Origin: Geminicoccus sp. | GTDB taxonomy: Bacteria; Pseudomonadota; Alphaproteobacteria; UBA7985 | Direction: 5' to 3' | Length of the DNA: 64,000 nt | Assembly: GCA_002708995.1 (NCBI GenBank) | Contig: PAPT01000039.1 | Location: 23,889-87,888, forward strand | In this document: positions 1 to 9,633 of the stretch, piece after piece | Numbering within the stretch: position 1 is the stretch's first letter | Layout of the letters: each line of letters starts with the position of its first letter | Notes under the pieces: model-generated | Database searches by the model: none | What the model was told of the DNA's origin: nothing | Seen by the model: the letters and a program-made list of their open reading frames with translations, nothing else | Translations under genes and position numbers: made by a program

Positions 1-1104
1 CGCCAGCGCCATCGGCAGCCGCTCCTGCGACAGGCCGGCCAGGTCGCTGATCGCCTCGACCGGCTCACCGCTACGCTTCATCGACAGGATCAGGGCAAAG
101 GCGCCGAGGTTCATGATGACGTAAGTGGCCAGATACACCAGACAGCCGGCAACCCCGGCCTCGCTTCCGGCCGCGACACCGACCAGGGCAAACCCCATGT
201 GACCGATCGAGGAATAGGCCATCAGCCGCTTGATGTTGCTCTGCCAGATCGCAGCCAGCGAGCCCCAGACCATCGACACCACGGCGAGCAGGATCACAAT
301 TTGCCGCCAGCTGTCAGCGATATCGGCGAAGGGCTCCAGCATGACCCGGATCACCAGCGCGAAGGCGCCCATTTTCGAGGCCGTCGCGAGGAAGGCCGTA
401 ACCGGGGTCGGAGCGCCCTGGTAGACATCGGGGGTCCACATATGGAAGGGCGCTGCAGAAATCTTGAACGCCAGCCCGGCCATGAGGAACACCAGCCCGA
501 TGATCAGCCCGAAGGACGGCTCACCGGCGATACCCGCCGCCACAGCCTCGAAGCCTGTGCCGCCCGCGTAGCCGTAGACCAGCGACATGCCGTAGAGCAG
601 GATGCCCGAGGACAGGGCGCCAAGCACGAAGTACTTCAGCCCGGCCTCAGACGCGCGCAGGTTATCCCGGCGCAGGGCTGCGAGCACGTAAGCCGACAGC
701 GACGACAGCTCGATCCCCAGATAGACGGTCATCAGATCCTGTGAAGACACCATGACCGAAAGGCCGGTGGCGGCGTAGACCATCAGCACCGGCATTTCGA
801 AGCGGCGGAAGGTATCGGCGCTGAAGGTCAGCGCCATCAGCGTCGCTACGCCCGAACCGGCGAAAATCACCACCTTGCTGAAGCGGGCAAAGGCGTCGTT
901 GACGAACAGGCTGTTAAAGCCATTGCCGGTCGGCGCGACGATGGCCAGCGCGGCGGCGGCAAACATCAGCAGCGCGGCCGCGACGGTGATCACGCCGAAA
1001 TCGCGGTTGCCGCGGAAGGCGCCCCAGAGCAGCAGCACCATGCCCATGACGGCGAGCACCAGCTCGGGCAGGATCACCGCAAGGTCAGCAGAAAACGCAC
1101 TCAT
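1..1104 (-). CDS. nuoN: NADH-quinone oxidoreductase subunit N (partial)
   Basis: Membrane proton-pumping subunit of respiratory complex I, of the Mrp-antiporter type. The frame is open from the ATG at 1104 to the window edge, giving 368 codons; the C-terminus lies outside. The translation shows repeated hydrophobic helices, the conserved glutamate helix (YLGIELSSLSAYVLAALRR) and the lysine helix followed by APFHMWTPDVYQGAPTPV, both hallmarks of NuoL/M/N. It begins 22 nt after nuoM in the same direction and is the last visible gene of the nuoG-N block. Family assignment is certain; only the 3' end is unknown. Confidence 0.96.
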   Translation of the reverse strand, partial: MSAFSADLAVILPELVLAVMGMVLLLWGAFRGNRDFGVITVAAALLMFAAAALAIVAPTGNGFNSLFVNDAFARFSKVVIFAGSGVATLMALTFSADTFRRFEMPVLMVYAATGLSVMVSSQDLMTVYLGIELSSLSAYVLAALRRDNLRASEAGLKYFVLGALSSGILLYGMSLVYGYAGGTGFEAVAAGIAGEPSFGLIIGLVFLMAGLAFKISAAPFHMWTPDVYQGAPTPVTAFLATASKMGAFALVIRVMLEPFADIADSWRQIVILLAVVSMVWGSLAAIWQSNIKRLMAYSSIGHMGFALVGVAAGSEAGVAGCLVYLATYVIMNLGAFALILSMKRSGEPVEAISDLAGLSQERLPMALA

Positions 1105-1126
1105 GGTTCAGGCTCCGTTCCGAGGC

Positions 1127-2650
1127 TCACTGCGAAGCCGCGACAGCGGCCCCGGCCGCGTCGGCTTCAACAAAAGGCACCAGCAGCGCGTCAACCGACG
1201 ACGCCATGATATCGAGGAAAGGCATGGGCCAGACACCCATCCAGATGACGAGAATGACCAGCGGCGCGAAGATGATGATCTCGCGCGGGGTCATATCGAG
1301 CAGCGCGCGTAGGTCGTCCTTCTCCAGCTTGCCGAACACCACCCGGCGGTAGAGCAGCAGCATGTAGGTGGCGCCGAGCACGATGCCCGAGGCTGCGAGG
1401 GTGCCGATCCACATGCGGTCCTGGAAGGCGCCGAACAGGGTCATGAATTCACCAACGAAGCCGGCGGTTCCGGGCAGGCCGACCGAAGCCATCATGAACG
1501 CCATGAACACGATCGCGTAGCGCGGCATGGTCTCGACGATCCCGCCATAGCGCGAGATCATCCGCGTGTGCAGGCGGTCGTAGACGACACCGACGATGAG
1601 GAACAGCGCGGCAGAAATCACGCCGTGGCTCAGCATCTGGAAAATCGCGCCGTTGACCCCCAGCCCATTGAGCGAGAAGATCCCCAGCGTGACGTAACCC
1701 ATGTGCGCGACCGAGGAATAGGCGATCAGCTTTTTCATATCCTCCTGCGCCAGCGCCACGATCGAGGTGTAGACGATGGCGATGATCGACAGGATCTGCA
1801 CGAACAGGCTCATGGCCTCGGAGGCTTCGGGCAGCATGGGCAGGGAGAAGCGCAGAAAGCCGTAGCCGCCCATCTTGAGCAGCACGCCGGCCAGGATCAC
1901 CGAGCCCGCCGTTGGGGCTTCCACGTGGGCATCAGGCAGCCAGGTGTGCACCGGCCACATGGGCATTTTCACCGCGAACGAGGCGAAGAACGCCAGCCAC
2001 AGCCAGATTTGCAGGTTCAGCGCGAAGCCCAGATCGCCCTCGATCAGCACGGTGATATCCGCCGTTCCCTGGGTGAACAGCAGGGTCATGATCGCGACCA
2101 GCATCAGCACCGAGCCGACCAGCGTGTAGAGGAAGAACTTGAAGGCCGAGTAGACCCGGCGCGGACCACCCCAGACGCCGATGATCAGGAACATCGGGAT
2201 CAGCACGGCCTCGAAGAACACGTAAAACAGCACCAGATCCAGCGCGACGAAGGTGCCGATCATCAGCGCTTCGAGCACCAGAAAGGCGACCATGTATTCC
2301 TTGACCCGAGTCTTCACCGCGCTCCAGGCCGAGAGGATGCACAGCGGCGTGAGCAAGGTCGAGAGCAGCACGAACAGCACCGAAATCCCGTCCACACCAA
2401 CGCGGTAAGCAATATTGTACTGCGCCAGCCAGGTGTATTCCTCGGTGAACTGGAAGCCCGGGTCCTGGCGGTCAAAACCGGTCCAGAGCAGCAGCGAGAG
2501 CAGGAACACGACGACCGAATTGGCCAGCGCAACCTGCTTGGCGTTGCGGGCGACGGTCTCGTCATCACCGCGCGCGAGCAGCAGGATCGCGAGCGCACCG
2601 ATCAGCGGCAGGGCGATGAGAATGGAAAGAAACGGCAGGTTTTCCATCAT
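1127..2650 (-). CDS. nuoM: NADH-quinone oxidoreductase subunit M
   Basis: 507-residue antiporter-like membrane subunit of complex I, the usual length for NuoM. Visible features are about 14 hydrophobic segments, the conserved glutamate in [20 protein letters not shown] and the channel lysine in [18 protein letters not shown], followed by [20 protein letters not shown]. The C-terminus has a short Ala/Val-rich soluble tail. It lies 21 nt after nuoL and 22 nt before nuoN, so it is almost certainly co-transcribed with them. Confidence 0.98.
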   Translation of the reverse strand: MMENLPFLSILIALPLIGALAILLLARGDDETVARNAKQVALANSVVVFLLSLLLWTGFDRQDPGFQFTEEYTWLAQYNIAYRVGVDGISVLFVLLSTLLTPLCILSAWSAVKTRVKEYMVAFLVLEALMIGTFVALDLVLFYVFFEAVLIPMFLIIGVWGGPRRVYSAFKFFLYTLVGSVLMLVAIMTLLFTQGTADITVLIEGDLGFALNLQIWLWLAFFASFAVKMPMWPVHTWLPDAHVEAPTAGSVILAGVLLKMGGYGFLRFSLPMLPEASEAMSLFVQILSIIAIVYTSIVALAQEDMKKLIAYSSVAHMGYVTLGIFSLNGLGVNGAIFQMLSHGVISAALFLIVGVVYDRLHTRMISRYGGIVETMPRYAIVFMAFMMASVGLPGTAGFVGEFMTLFGAFQDRMWIGTLAASGIVLGATYMLLLYRRVVFGKLEKDDLRALLDMTPREIIIFAPLVILVIWMGVWPMPFLDIMASSVDALLVPFVEADAAGAAVAASQ

Positions 2651-2671
2651 GGTATCCTCGGTCCTTCCCGC

Positions 2672-4735
2672 TTAATTGCCGCCGCCGAGAAGCTGGCCGA
2701 AGAAGCCGCTTCCGAGCAGGAACAGGGTAATAATCGCCACCAGACCGGCGACCATGACGAAGCCGTAGTGGTAGATGTAGCCGGTCTGCATCGAGCTGAA
2801 GAACCGCGCCAGCAGCTGGCTGGCGCTGGCGACCCCATTGGGGCCGAAGCGGTCGATGATGCCACCATCGCCAACCTTCCACAGGAACCGGCCGAAGGAC
2901 TGGATGGGGCGAACAAAGATGAAATCATAGAGCTCGTCGAAGAACCACTTGCGGCGGAAGAACGTGTCGACCCAGCTGAAGGTCGAGGCGATCCGCTTGG
3001 GCACGTCCGGCATCACCAGATAGAACAGCGCACTCAGCCCGAGGCCGGAGACCGCCATCACCAGCGGTAGGACTTTCACCCACGCCGCAGACTTGTGCAT
3101 CTTATCGATCAGGTCGTGGTCCTTGACCACCGAACCCGCCCAGAAGGTCGCGCCGTCGGTCGCTTCCTTGGCGTGCTTGCCCGCCTCGTAGGCGTGGTGC
3201 CCGCCCTCCATGAACCATGGGTAGGCGACGCCGCCTGCGAGCAGGGCACCGATGGCGAGAATCACCAGCGGGCCGATCATCACCAGCGGGCTCTCGTGGG
3301 CGTGGTCGAAGGTGTGTTGGTCCGCCCGGGTCGGGCCGTGGAAGGTCAGGAACAGCAGGCGGCCGGAGTAGAAGGCGGTCAGGAACGCCGCCGTGATCCC
3401 AGCCCAGAAGGCGAAGTTACCGACCAGCGAATGGGCTGCGTGCGCGGCCTCGAGGATGGCATCCTTGGAATAGAAGCCTGCAAAGCCGAACCCGGCGGGG
3501 CCGAACAGGAACGGGATCCCGATCCCGGCCAGCGCCAGCGAACCAATCCACATGTAGGCGTAGGTCACGGGCACCTTGCGCCAGATCCCGCCCATTTTGC
3601 GCATATCCTGCTCGTGGTGCATGGCGTGGATGACCGAACCGGCCCCGAGGAACAGCAGCGCCTTGAAGAAGGCGTGGGTCATCAGGTGGAAGATCGCAGC
3701 ATCGTAGGCCCCGACACCGGCGGCGAAGAACATGTAGCCCAGCTGAGAACAGGTCGAGTAGGCGATGACGCGCTTGATATCGAACTGGGTCAGGCCGACC
3801 GTAGCGGCGAAAATCGCTGTGATCGCGCCGATCACGGTGACGAAGTCGAGCACCAGCGGCGCCAGCTCGAAAAGCGGCGACAGGCGCGCAACCATGAACA
3901 CCCCGGCCGTGACCATGGTCGCGGCGTGGATCAGCGCGGAGACCGGCGTCGGGCCTTCCATCGCGTCGGGAAGCCAGGTGTGGAGCAGGAACTGCGCCGA
4001 CTTGCCCATGGCGCCCATGAACAGCAGGAAGCAGATCACGTTGACCGAGGTCTGGAACGAGAAGCCGAACAGGCCTGGCAGCAGGTGGTCTGCATCGACA
4101 TGGCTGGCCACTTCGAGCACGCCATCGGCGCCGGAGAAGGCCACCGATCCGGTCAGCATGAAGGCGCCGAAAATCCCCAGCGCGAAGCCGAAATCACCCA
4201 CGCGGTTGACGATGAAGGCCTTCATCGCCGCGGCGTTGGCCGAAGGCTTGTGGTACCAGAACCCGATCAGCAGGTAGGAACTCAGCCCCACCCCTTCCCA
4301 GCCGAAGAACAGCTGGATCAGGTTATCGGCGGTGACCAGCATCAGCATGGCGAAGGTGAACAGGCTCAGATAGGCCTGAAATCGCGGGATCGACTTGTCC
4401 TCGGACATGTAGCCGGCCGAGTAGATGTGCACGATCGAGGAGACGACCGTCACCACCACCAGCATCACGGCGGTCAGGGTGTCGATGCGCAATGCCCACG
4501 CGGTGGCGAAGTCACCCGAGGCGAACCAGGTGAACAGCGGGACGACGTAGGCTTCCTTGTGGTTCAGCCCGACCTGGACGAAGACCCAGACCGACAGCAG
4601 CGCCGACAGCACCATGACCCCGGAGGTCAGGATCTGTGCGCCGCGGTCGCCCAGACGCTTGTCCGCGAACCCGGTAAGGATCGCAGCCAGCAGGGGCAGA
4701 AAGACGATGGCTTTTTCGATAGCGAAATCAAACAC
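2672..4735 (-). CDS. nuoL: NADH-quinone oxidoreductase subunit L
   Basis: 687-residue distal proton-pumping subunit of complex I. It carries the conserved glutamate (LFFGWEGVGLSSYLLIGFWY) and the lysine segment (MGKSAQFLLHTWLPDAMEG, then PTPVSALIHAATMV). The C-terminal part, after about residue 500, is longer than in NuoM or NuoN. This fits the long lateral amphipathic helix and anchoring helix that NuoL uses to run along the membrane arm. Only 9 nt separate it from nuoK, which suggests tight translational coupling. Confidence 0.98.
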   Translation of the reverse strand: MFDFAIEKAIVFLPLLAAILTGFADKRLGDRGAQILTSGVMVLSALLSVWVFVQVGLNHKEAYVVPLFTWFASGDFATAWALRIDTLTAVMLVVVTVVSSIVHIYSAGYMSEDKSIPRFQAYLSLFTFAMLMLVTADNLIQLFFGWEGVGLSSYLLIGFWYHKPSANAAAMKAFIVNRVGDFGFALGIFGAFMLTGSVAFSGADGVLEVASHVDADHLLPGLFGFSFQTSVNVICFLLFMGAMGKSAQFLLHTWLPDAMEGPTPVSALIHAATMVTAGVFMVARLSPLFELAPLVLDFVTVIGAITAIFAATVGLTQFDIKRVIAYSTCSQLGYMFFAAGVGAYDAAIFHLMTHAFFKALLFLGAGSVIHAMHHEQDMRKMGGIWRKVPVTYAYMWIGSLALAGIGIPFLFGPAGFGFAGFYSKDAILEAAHAAHSLVGNFAFWAGITAAFLTAFYSGRLLFLTFHGPTRADQHTFDHAHESPLVMIGPLVILAIGALLAGGVAYPWFMEGGHHAYEAGKHAKEATDGATFWAGSVVKDHDLIDKMHKSAAWVKVLPLVMAVSGLGLSALFYLVMPDVPKRIASTFSWVDTFFRRKWFFDELYDFIFVRPIQSFGRFLWKVGDGGIIDRFGPNGVASASQLLARFFSSMQTGYIYHYGFVMVAGLVAIITLFLLGSGFFGQLLGGGN

Positions 4736-4744
4736 GGCTGAGCC

Positions 4745-5053
4745 CTACCCCTTCATCGAGTTGATGTCTTCGATCTCGATGTTCCCCCGGTTTCGGAAGA
4801 ACACCACGAGGATCGCGAGCCCGATGGCGGCCTCAGCCGCAGCGACAGTCAGGATCAGCAGCGCAAAAATCTGCCCGGTCAGGTCGCCCAGTTCGGTGGA
4901 AAAGGCGATCAGGTTGACGTTGACCGACAGCAGGATCAGTTCGACAGACATCAGGATGATGATGACGTTCCGCCGGTTGAGCAAAATGCCGAACAGGCCG
5001 ATGGTCAGCAGCAGCGCTGCCACGACCAGATAGTGTTCGAGCGTTATAGCCAT
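4745..5053 (-). CDS. nuoK: NADH-quinone oxidoreductase subunit K
   Basis: Small three-helix membrane subunit (102 residues) of complex I, homologous to MrpC and mitochondrial ND4L. The motif [20 protein letters not shown], followed by [11 protein letters not shown], contains one conserved intramembrane glutamate; the second lies in [13 protein letters not shown]. The C-terminus ends in [11 protein letters not shown], typical of the family. It precedes nuoL by 9 nt but lies 121 nt after nuoJ, the longest gap in the block, and that gap contains a tetranucleotide repeat. Confidence 0.97.
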   Translation of the reverse strand: MAITLEHYLVVAALLLTIGLFGILLNRRNVIIILMSVELILLSVNVNLIAFSTELGDLTGQIFALLILTVAAAEAAIGLAILVVFFRNRGNIEIEDINSMKG

Positions 5054-5126
5054 TGTTTTCGTTTCATCTCCGTGGCGCGGGCTGGCCCCGTTTTCCGGGT
5101 GGGGCAGACGCGCGGTGTTTGTCGCT

Positions 5127-5150
5127 AGTCAGTCAATCAGTCAGTCAGTC
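5127..5150. repeat. AGTC tetranucleotide repeat in the nuoJ-nuoK gap
   Basis: Six consecutive 4-bp units: AGTC, AGTC, AATC, AGTC, AGTC, AGTC (GACT on the coding strand of nuo). It lies between the nuoJ stop and the nuoK start and is not in a recognised coding frame. Length change here could alter spacing in the polycistronic mRNA but would not shift a protein frame. Confidence 0.9.
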
Positions 5151-5174
5151 GTTTCGTGCCGTTTGGCGGCTGCC

Positions 5175-5792
5175 TCAGCCGATGCCCTTGCCCGATTCAA
5201 CCTTGCGCAGGGCCACGGCTTCTTGGCGGCTGCGCTCGATCTGTTGCGGAATGGACTGGCGCTTGACCCCGTCGCGGCTGCGCAGGGTCAGGGTGATGGC
5301 ACCGATCATGGCGACCAGCAGCACCAGACCCGACATCTGGAACAGCAGGAAGTAATCAGTGTACAGGATCTGCCCCAGCGCCTCGGTGACGTTCACGCCC
5401 TCGGGCTGCGGGTTGGTCGCGGGGGCCGGGTTTTCCGGGCGGAAGGCGCGCGTGGTGACAACCAGCACCAGCTCGGCCAGCACCGCCAGCCCGACCAGAA
5501 CCCCGACCACGCCAAAGCGTTTCACGCCCTGGAACAGCCGGTTTTCACCCACGTGCAGCATCATCACCACGAACAGGAACAGCACCGCGACCGCGCCGAC
5601 GTAGACGATGACCAGGATCATTGCCACGAACTCCGCCCCGCGCAGCACGAACAGCGCCGAAGCCGAGAAGAAGGCGAGGATGAGGAAGAGCACCGAGTGC
5701 ACGGCGTTGCGCGAGGTGACAACCATCAGCGCGGAGGCGATGGTCGCCGCCGCGAAGAGGTAGAAGGCCAGGCCCGTGATGATCTCTGCCAT
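5175..5792 (-). CDS. nuoJ: NADH-quinone oxidoreductase subunit J
   Basis: 205-residue, five-helix membrane subunit of complex I (ND6 homologue). The N-terminal region LAFYLFAAATIASALMVVTS and the segment EFVAMILVIVYVGAVAVLFL, containing the flexible helix-3 VGAVAVLF pattern, are diagnostic. The last 30 or so residues are charged (RSRDGVKRQSIPQQIERSRQ) and form a cytoplasmic tail. It follows nuoI after 78 nt and is separated from nuoK by 121 nt. Confidence 0.97.
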   Translation of the reverse strand: MAEIITGLAFYLFAAATIASALMVVTSRNAVHSVLFLILAFFSASALFVLRGAEFVAMILVIVYVGAVAVLFLFVVMMLHVGENRLFQGVKRFGVVGVLVGLAVLAELVLVVTTRAFRPENPAPATNPQPEGVNVTEALGQILYTDYFLLFQMSGLVLLVAMIGAITLTLRSRDGVKRQSIPQQIERSRQEAVALRKVESGKGIG

Positions 5793-5870
5793 AGTTCTTT
5801 ACATTCCTGCAGCCGGACGTTGGAGGGTCAGATCAGGTCGTTCGTCTTGGTCCGGTCGACTGCCGCCCGC

Positions 5871-6362
5871 TCAGCGGTAGGCGGCATCCTGCGCGATGTT
5901 GGCGGCGATGAGGTGCTCCCACCGATCGCCGTTATCGAGCAGCTTGTCCTTGTTGTAGTAGAGCTCCGCCCGGGTCTCGGTGGAGAATTCGTAGTTGGGC
6001 CCCTGCACGATGGCATCGACCGGGCAGGCTTCCTGGCAATAGCCACAGTAGATGCACTTGGTCATGTCGATGTCGTAACGGGTCGTGCGGCGGGAGCCGT
6101 CTTCGCGCGGCTCGGCCTCGATGGTAATGGCCTGCGCGGGGCAGATGGCTTCGCACAGCTTGCAGGCGATGCAGCGCTCTTCGCCGGTCGGGTAGCGGCG
6201 CAGCGCGTGCTCCCCGCGGAAGCGCGGGCTCAGCACGCCCTTCTCGTAAGGATAGTTCACGGTGACCCGGCGGCCGGTGAACATGGTCCACAGCGTCAGG
6301 GCCATGCCACGGACAAGCTCGAGCAACAGCAGGCTACGGATGGAACGGAAGAGGACTGACAT
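5871..6362 (-). CDS. nuoI: NADH-quinone oxidoreductase subunit I
   Basis: 163-residue ferredoxin-like subunit that carries iron-sulfur clusters N6a and N6b at the junction of the peripheral and membrane arms of complex I. Two complete 4Fe-4S motifs are visible: [12 protein letters not shown] and [12 protein letters not shown]. The N-terminal amphipathic region precedes the family block [20 protein letters not shown]. It lies 18 nt after nuoH. Confidence 0.98.
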   Translation of the reverse strand: MSVLFRSIRSLLLLELVRGMALTLWTMFTGRRVTVNYPYEKGVLSPRFRGEHALRRYPTGEERCIACKLCEAICPAQAITIEAEPREDGSRRTTRYDIDMTKCIYCGYCQEACPVDAIVQGPNYEFSTETRAELYYNKDKLLDNGDRWEHLIAANIAQDAAYR

Positions 6363-6380
6363 GAACCAGCGCCTTTTCGA

Positions 6381-7394
6381 TTAGAGGCCGAAGCCGACGA
6401 TGACGCCGGCGGTGAGAACGACCCAGAACAGCGACAGCGGAAGGAACACTTTCCAGCCCAGACGCATCAGTTGGTCGTAGCGGTAGCGCGGGACGGTCGC
6501 GCGAACCCAGAGGAAGACAAAGGCGATCAGCGAGGTCTTGAGCACGAACCAGATCGGCTGCATCCAAACATCGTCTAAGAACCAGAAGCCAAAGGGCGAC
6601 AGGTAGCCGCCGAGGAACAGGACCACGGTCATGGCCGACATCAGCAGGATGTTGGCGTATTCACCGAGGAAGAACAGCGCGAACTGCATCGACGAGTATT
6701 CGAGGAAGTAACCGGCGACCAGCTCGGACTCGCCTTCGGGCAGGTCAAAGGGCGCACGGTTGGTCTCGGCCAGCGCCGAAATGAAAAACACCACGAACAT
6801 CGGGAAGTGCGGGATGGCGAACCAAAGCCCCTTCTGCGCCTCGACAATGTTGCCAAGGTTAAAGCCACCTGCGCCCACAGTGATCACCACGGTGATGATG
6901 ATCAGGCCCATGGAAACCTCGTAGGAGACCATCTGTGCTGCCGAGCGCAGCGCGCCAAGGAAAGGGTACTTCGAGTTCGAGGCCCAGCCGGACATGATGA
7001 TGCCGTAGACCCCCAGCGAGGAAATCGCGAACAGGTACAGCAGGCCGAGATTGATATCCGCGATGGCGAAATTCTCGGTGATCGGGATCACCGCCCAGGC
7101 CAGCATGGCCAGCGCGAAGGTCAGCATGGGCGCGAGGAAGAACACGACCTTGTTCGCCCCGGCGGGCAGGATCACTTCCTTGAACATCAGCTTGAGCGCG
7201 TCGGCCCAGGGCTGCAGCACCCCGAACGGCCCGACCACGTTCGGCCCGTGGCGGAACTGCGCGGCCGCGATGACCTTGCGCTCGGCGAGGGTCATGTAGG
7301 CCACGCCCAGGATGACCGGCACCACCACCACGAGGATGGTGAGCAGGATCTTGACCGCCGGCCAGACGGTGTTGAGCAGAAGGTCCATGATCAT
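6381..7394 (-). CDS. nuoH: NADH-quinone oxidoreductase subunit H
   Basis: 337-residue eight-helix membrane subunit (ND1 homologue) that helps form the quinone site. Diagnostic segments are [20 protein letters not shown] and [20 protein letters not shown], with [17 protein letters not shown] after it. Two in-frame starts lie close together (7394 and 7388). The nuoG stop is only 6 nt upstream, so the two genes are translationally linked. Confidence 0.98.
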   Translation of the reverse strand: MIMDLLLNTVWPAVKILLTILVVVVPVILGVAYMTLAERKVIAAAQFRHGPNVVGPFGVLQPWADALKLMFKEVILPAGANKVVFFLAPMLTFALAMLAWAVIPITENFAIADINLGLLYLFAISSLGVYGIIMSGWASNSKYPFLGALRSAAQMVSYEVSMGLIIITVVITVGAGGFNLGNIVEAQKGLWFAIPHFPMFVVFFISALAETNRAPFDLPEGESELVAGYFLEYSSMQFALFFLGEYANILLMSAMTVVLFLGGYLSPFGFWFLDDVWMQPIWFVLKTSLIAFVFLWVRATVPRYRYDQLMRLGWKVFLPLSLFWVVLTAGVIVGFGL

Positions 7395-7400
7395 GCTGAC

Positions 7401-9479
7401 TTACTCCGCCGCTTCACGCGCCTGATCGAGCGAACCGGCCAGATAAACCTCGGTGCACTCGGCCATGGTCTGGGATGTTCGTGAAATCGGACAGGTCATG
7501 TAGTAGTTGCCGACGGCAGCCTCGAAGGGGGCATCGGAAAGGTCGCCTGCAGCGCCCGGCAGCGCCCATTCCACCGGCGCGATCTGGTCGATCCCGCCAA
7601 TGTGCGGCACCGCCTGGATCAGGCTCTGACGCAGGCCCTCGAGGTCATCGAAGACTAGCGGCTGGCCGAGCGCGCCGGACAGCGCGCGCAGGATGGTCCA
7701 GTCTTCGCGGGCATCACCGGGGGCGAAGGTCGCCAGCCGCGTGGTCTGTACGCGGCCCTCGGTGTTGACGAAGAGGCCGTTTTTCTCGGTGTAGGCCGAA
7801 CCGGGCAGGATCACGTCAGCGACCGAAGCCCCCGCGTCGCCGTGGTGGCCCTGGTAGACCACAAAGGTCTCGCGCAGCGCCTCAGTATCAAACTCGTCTG
7901 CGCCGAGCAGGTAGACCATGTCGATCTCGCCCGCCTGCGCCCCGGCAAGGATGCCGGCCATATCGCGACCGCCTTCGCCGGGCAGGAAGCCCATGTCGAG
8001 GCCTGCGACCCGCGCCGCAGCGGTGTGGAGCACGTTGAAGCCGTTGAAGTCGTCCTGGATAACGCCGAATTTTTCGGCGATCTGACCGGCGAGGTTGAGC
8101 ACGGCCGCGCCGTCTTCGCGGGTCAGGGCACCCTGCCCGACGATAATGACGGGCTTGCTGGCCGCCTTCAGCGCCTTGGCCGCCGCAACCTTGCCCGCGA
8201 GGATCTCGCTCAGGGTGTGCGGGCCGGCGCCGACCCAGTCGGTCTGGTAGCTCAGGTCGTGGGGCGCACCCACGCCGAAGACCTGCAGTTCACCGGTCAG
8301 GAACCGCTTGCGGATGCGCGCGTTGATCAGCGGCGCTTCCCAGCGGGGGTTGGAGCCGATCAGCAGGATGGCGTCTGCCTCTTCCAGCCCGGCGATGGTG
8401 GTGTTGAAGCGCCAGCCCGAGGCGTTGCCGCCGGTCGCCAGCGCTGCGCCGTCCTGGCGGCAGTCGAGGTTCTTGACCCCCTTGGCGTCCATCAGCGACT
8501 TGAGCGCGAACATGCTTTCCGCGTCGCACTGGTCGCCCGCGATGGCGGCGATCCGATCTGCGGCGGTTTCTTTGAACTTCGCGGCGATGGCGGCGAAGGC
8601 GTCGTCCCAGCTCGCCGGGCGCAGGCGGCCGTTGCTGCGCACGTAGGGCTGGTCGAGGCGCTGGCGGCTCAGGCCGTCGATGGCGTGGCGGGACTTGTCC
8701 GCGATCCACTCTTCGTTGACGTCCTCGTGCAGGCGCGGCAGCACCCGCAGTACCGAGCGACCGCGCGCGTCGATGCGAATGTTGGCACCCACGGCGTCCA
8801 TGGCGTCGATCGAGGAGGTCTTGCGCAGCTCCCACGGGCGCGCGGTAAAGGCATAGGGCTTGGAGGTCAGCGCACCAACGGGGCAGATATCCACGAGGTT
8901 GCCCGACATCTCCGACTGCACCGCCCGCTCGATGGTCGAGATTTCCGCGTGCTCACCCCGGTTGAGCAGGCCGATGTCCTCGGTCCCCGCGACTTCGGTG
9001 GCGAAGCGCACGCAGCGGGTGCACTGAATACAGCGGGTCATTATCGTCTTGATCAGCGGCCCCATGTACTTTTCTTCGACCGCGCGCTTGTTTTCGGCAA
9101 AGCGGGAGCCGTCGCGGCCAAAGGCCTGCGCCTGATCCTGCAGGTCGCACTCGCCACCCTGATCGCAAATCGGGCAGTCCAGCGGGTGGTTGAGAAGCAG
9201 GAACTCCATCACGCCTTCGCGCGCCTTCTTCACCTTGTCGGTGCGGGTGTGGACCATGAGGCCGTCGCTGCACGGCAGCGCACAGGAGGCGGCGGGCTTG
9301 GGCGCACGGCCGCGCTGGTCTTCGACTTCGACTAGACACATGCGGCAGTTGCCGGCTACCGACAGACGGTCGTGGTAGCAGAACCGGGGGATCTCAGCCC
9401 CGGCGAGTTCCGCGACCTGAAGAACGCTCATCCCGTGTTCGAATTCGACTTCAACACCGTCCACGATAGCTTTGGGCAT
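7401..9479 (-). CDS. nuoG: NADH-quinone oxidoreductase subunit G
   Basis: 692-residue large iron-sulfur subunit of the peripheral arm of complex I. From the N-terminus: a 2Fe-2S ferredoxin domain (CYHDRLSVAGNCRMC), the His-Cys cluster region with CPICDQGGECDLQDQ, a 4Fe-4S cluster (CIQCTRC with the distant CPVGAL), then a molybdopterin-oxidoreductase-like domain that no longer binds a cofactor in this family. The frame extends 26 codons upstream to 9557, but homology begins at MPKAIVDGVEVEF, so I place the start at 9479. Upstream on the same strand is a MipA-like gene rather than the nuoF usually found there. Confidence 0.97.
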   Translation of the reverse strand: MPKAIVDGVEVEFEHGMSVLQVAELAGAEIPRFCYHDRLSVAGNCRMCLVEVEDQRGRAPKPAASCALPCSDGLMVHTRTDKVKKAREGVMEFLLLNHPLDCPICDQGGECDLQDQAQAFGRDGSRFAENKRAVEEKYMGPLIKTIMTRCIQCTRCVRFATEVAGTEDIGLLNRGEHAEISTIERAVQSEMSGNLVDICPVGALTSKPYAFTARPWELRKTSSIDAMDAVGANIRIDARGRSVLRVLPRLHEDVNEEWIADKSRHAIDGLSRQRLDQPYVRSNGRLRPASWDDAFAAIAAKFKETAADRIAAIAGDQCDAESMFALKSLMDAKGVKNLDCRQDGAALATGGNASGWRFNTTIAGLEEADAILLIGSNPRWEAPLINARIRKRFLTGELQVFGVGAPHDLSYQTDWVGAGPHTLSEILAGKVAAAKALKAASKPVIIVGQGALTREDGAAVLNLAGQIAEKFGVIQDDFNGFNVLHTAAARVAGLDMGFLPGEGGRDMAGILAGAQAGEIDMVYLLGADEFDTEALRETFVVYQGHHGDAGASVADVILPGSAYTEKNGLFVNTEGRVQTTRLATFAPGDAREDWTILRALSGALGQPLVFDDLEGLRQSLIQAVPHIGGIDQIAPVEWALPGAAGDLSDAPFEAAVGNYYMTCPISRTSQTMAECTEVYLAGSLDQAREAAE

Positions 9480-9633
9480 GACGACACTCGGCTGTAGTGA
9501 AGCGGGGCAGACTCTCCCCCGCATACTTCGGCCGTAAAAAACACCCCGCAGGGTCAAATCTCAAGCCTTAGTTTGTCACAGCAGCGCCCCCTGCGTGCAC
9601 GGCAGTTTTACGCCTGAGGCATTGCCTTTGCAG

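Noticed and set aside
1568..4741. Long plus-strand ORFs opposite nuoL and nuoM (500 and 548 codons)
   Set aside because: They are Gln/His/Arg-rich shadows of the conserved minus-strand genes.
9536..9554. Possible terminator between the MipA-like gene and nuoG
   Set aside because: Only a 4-bp stem (ACCC/GGGT) next to six A residues; too weak to call.
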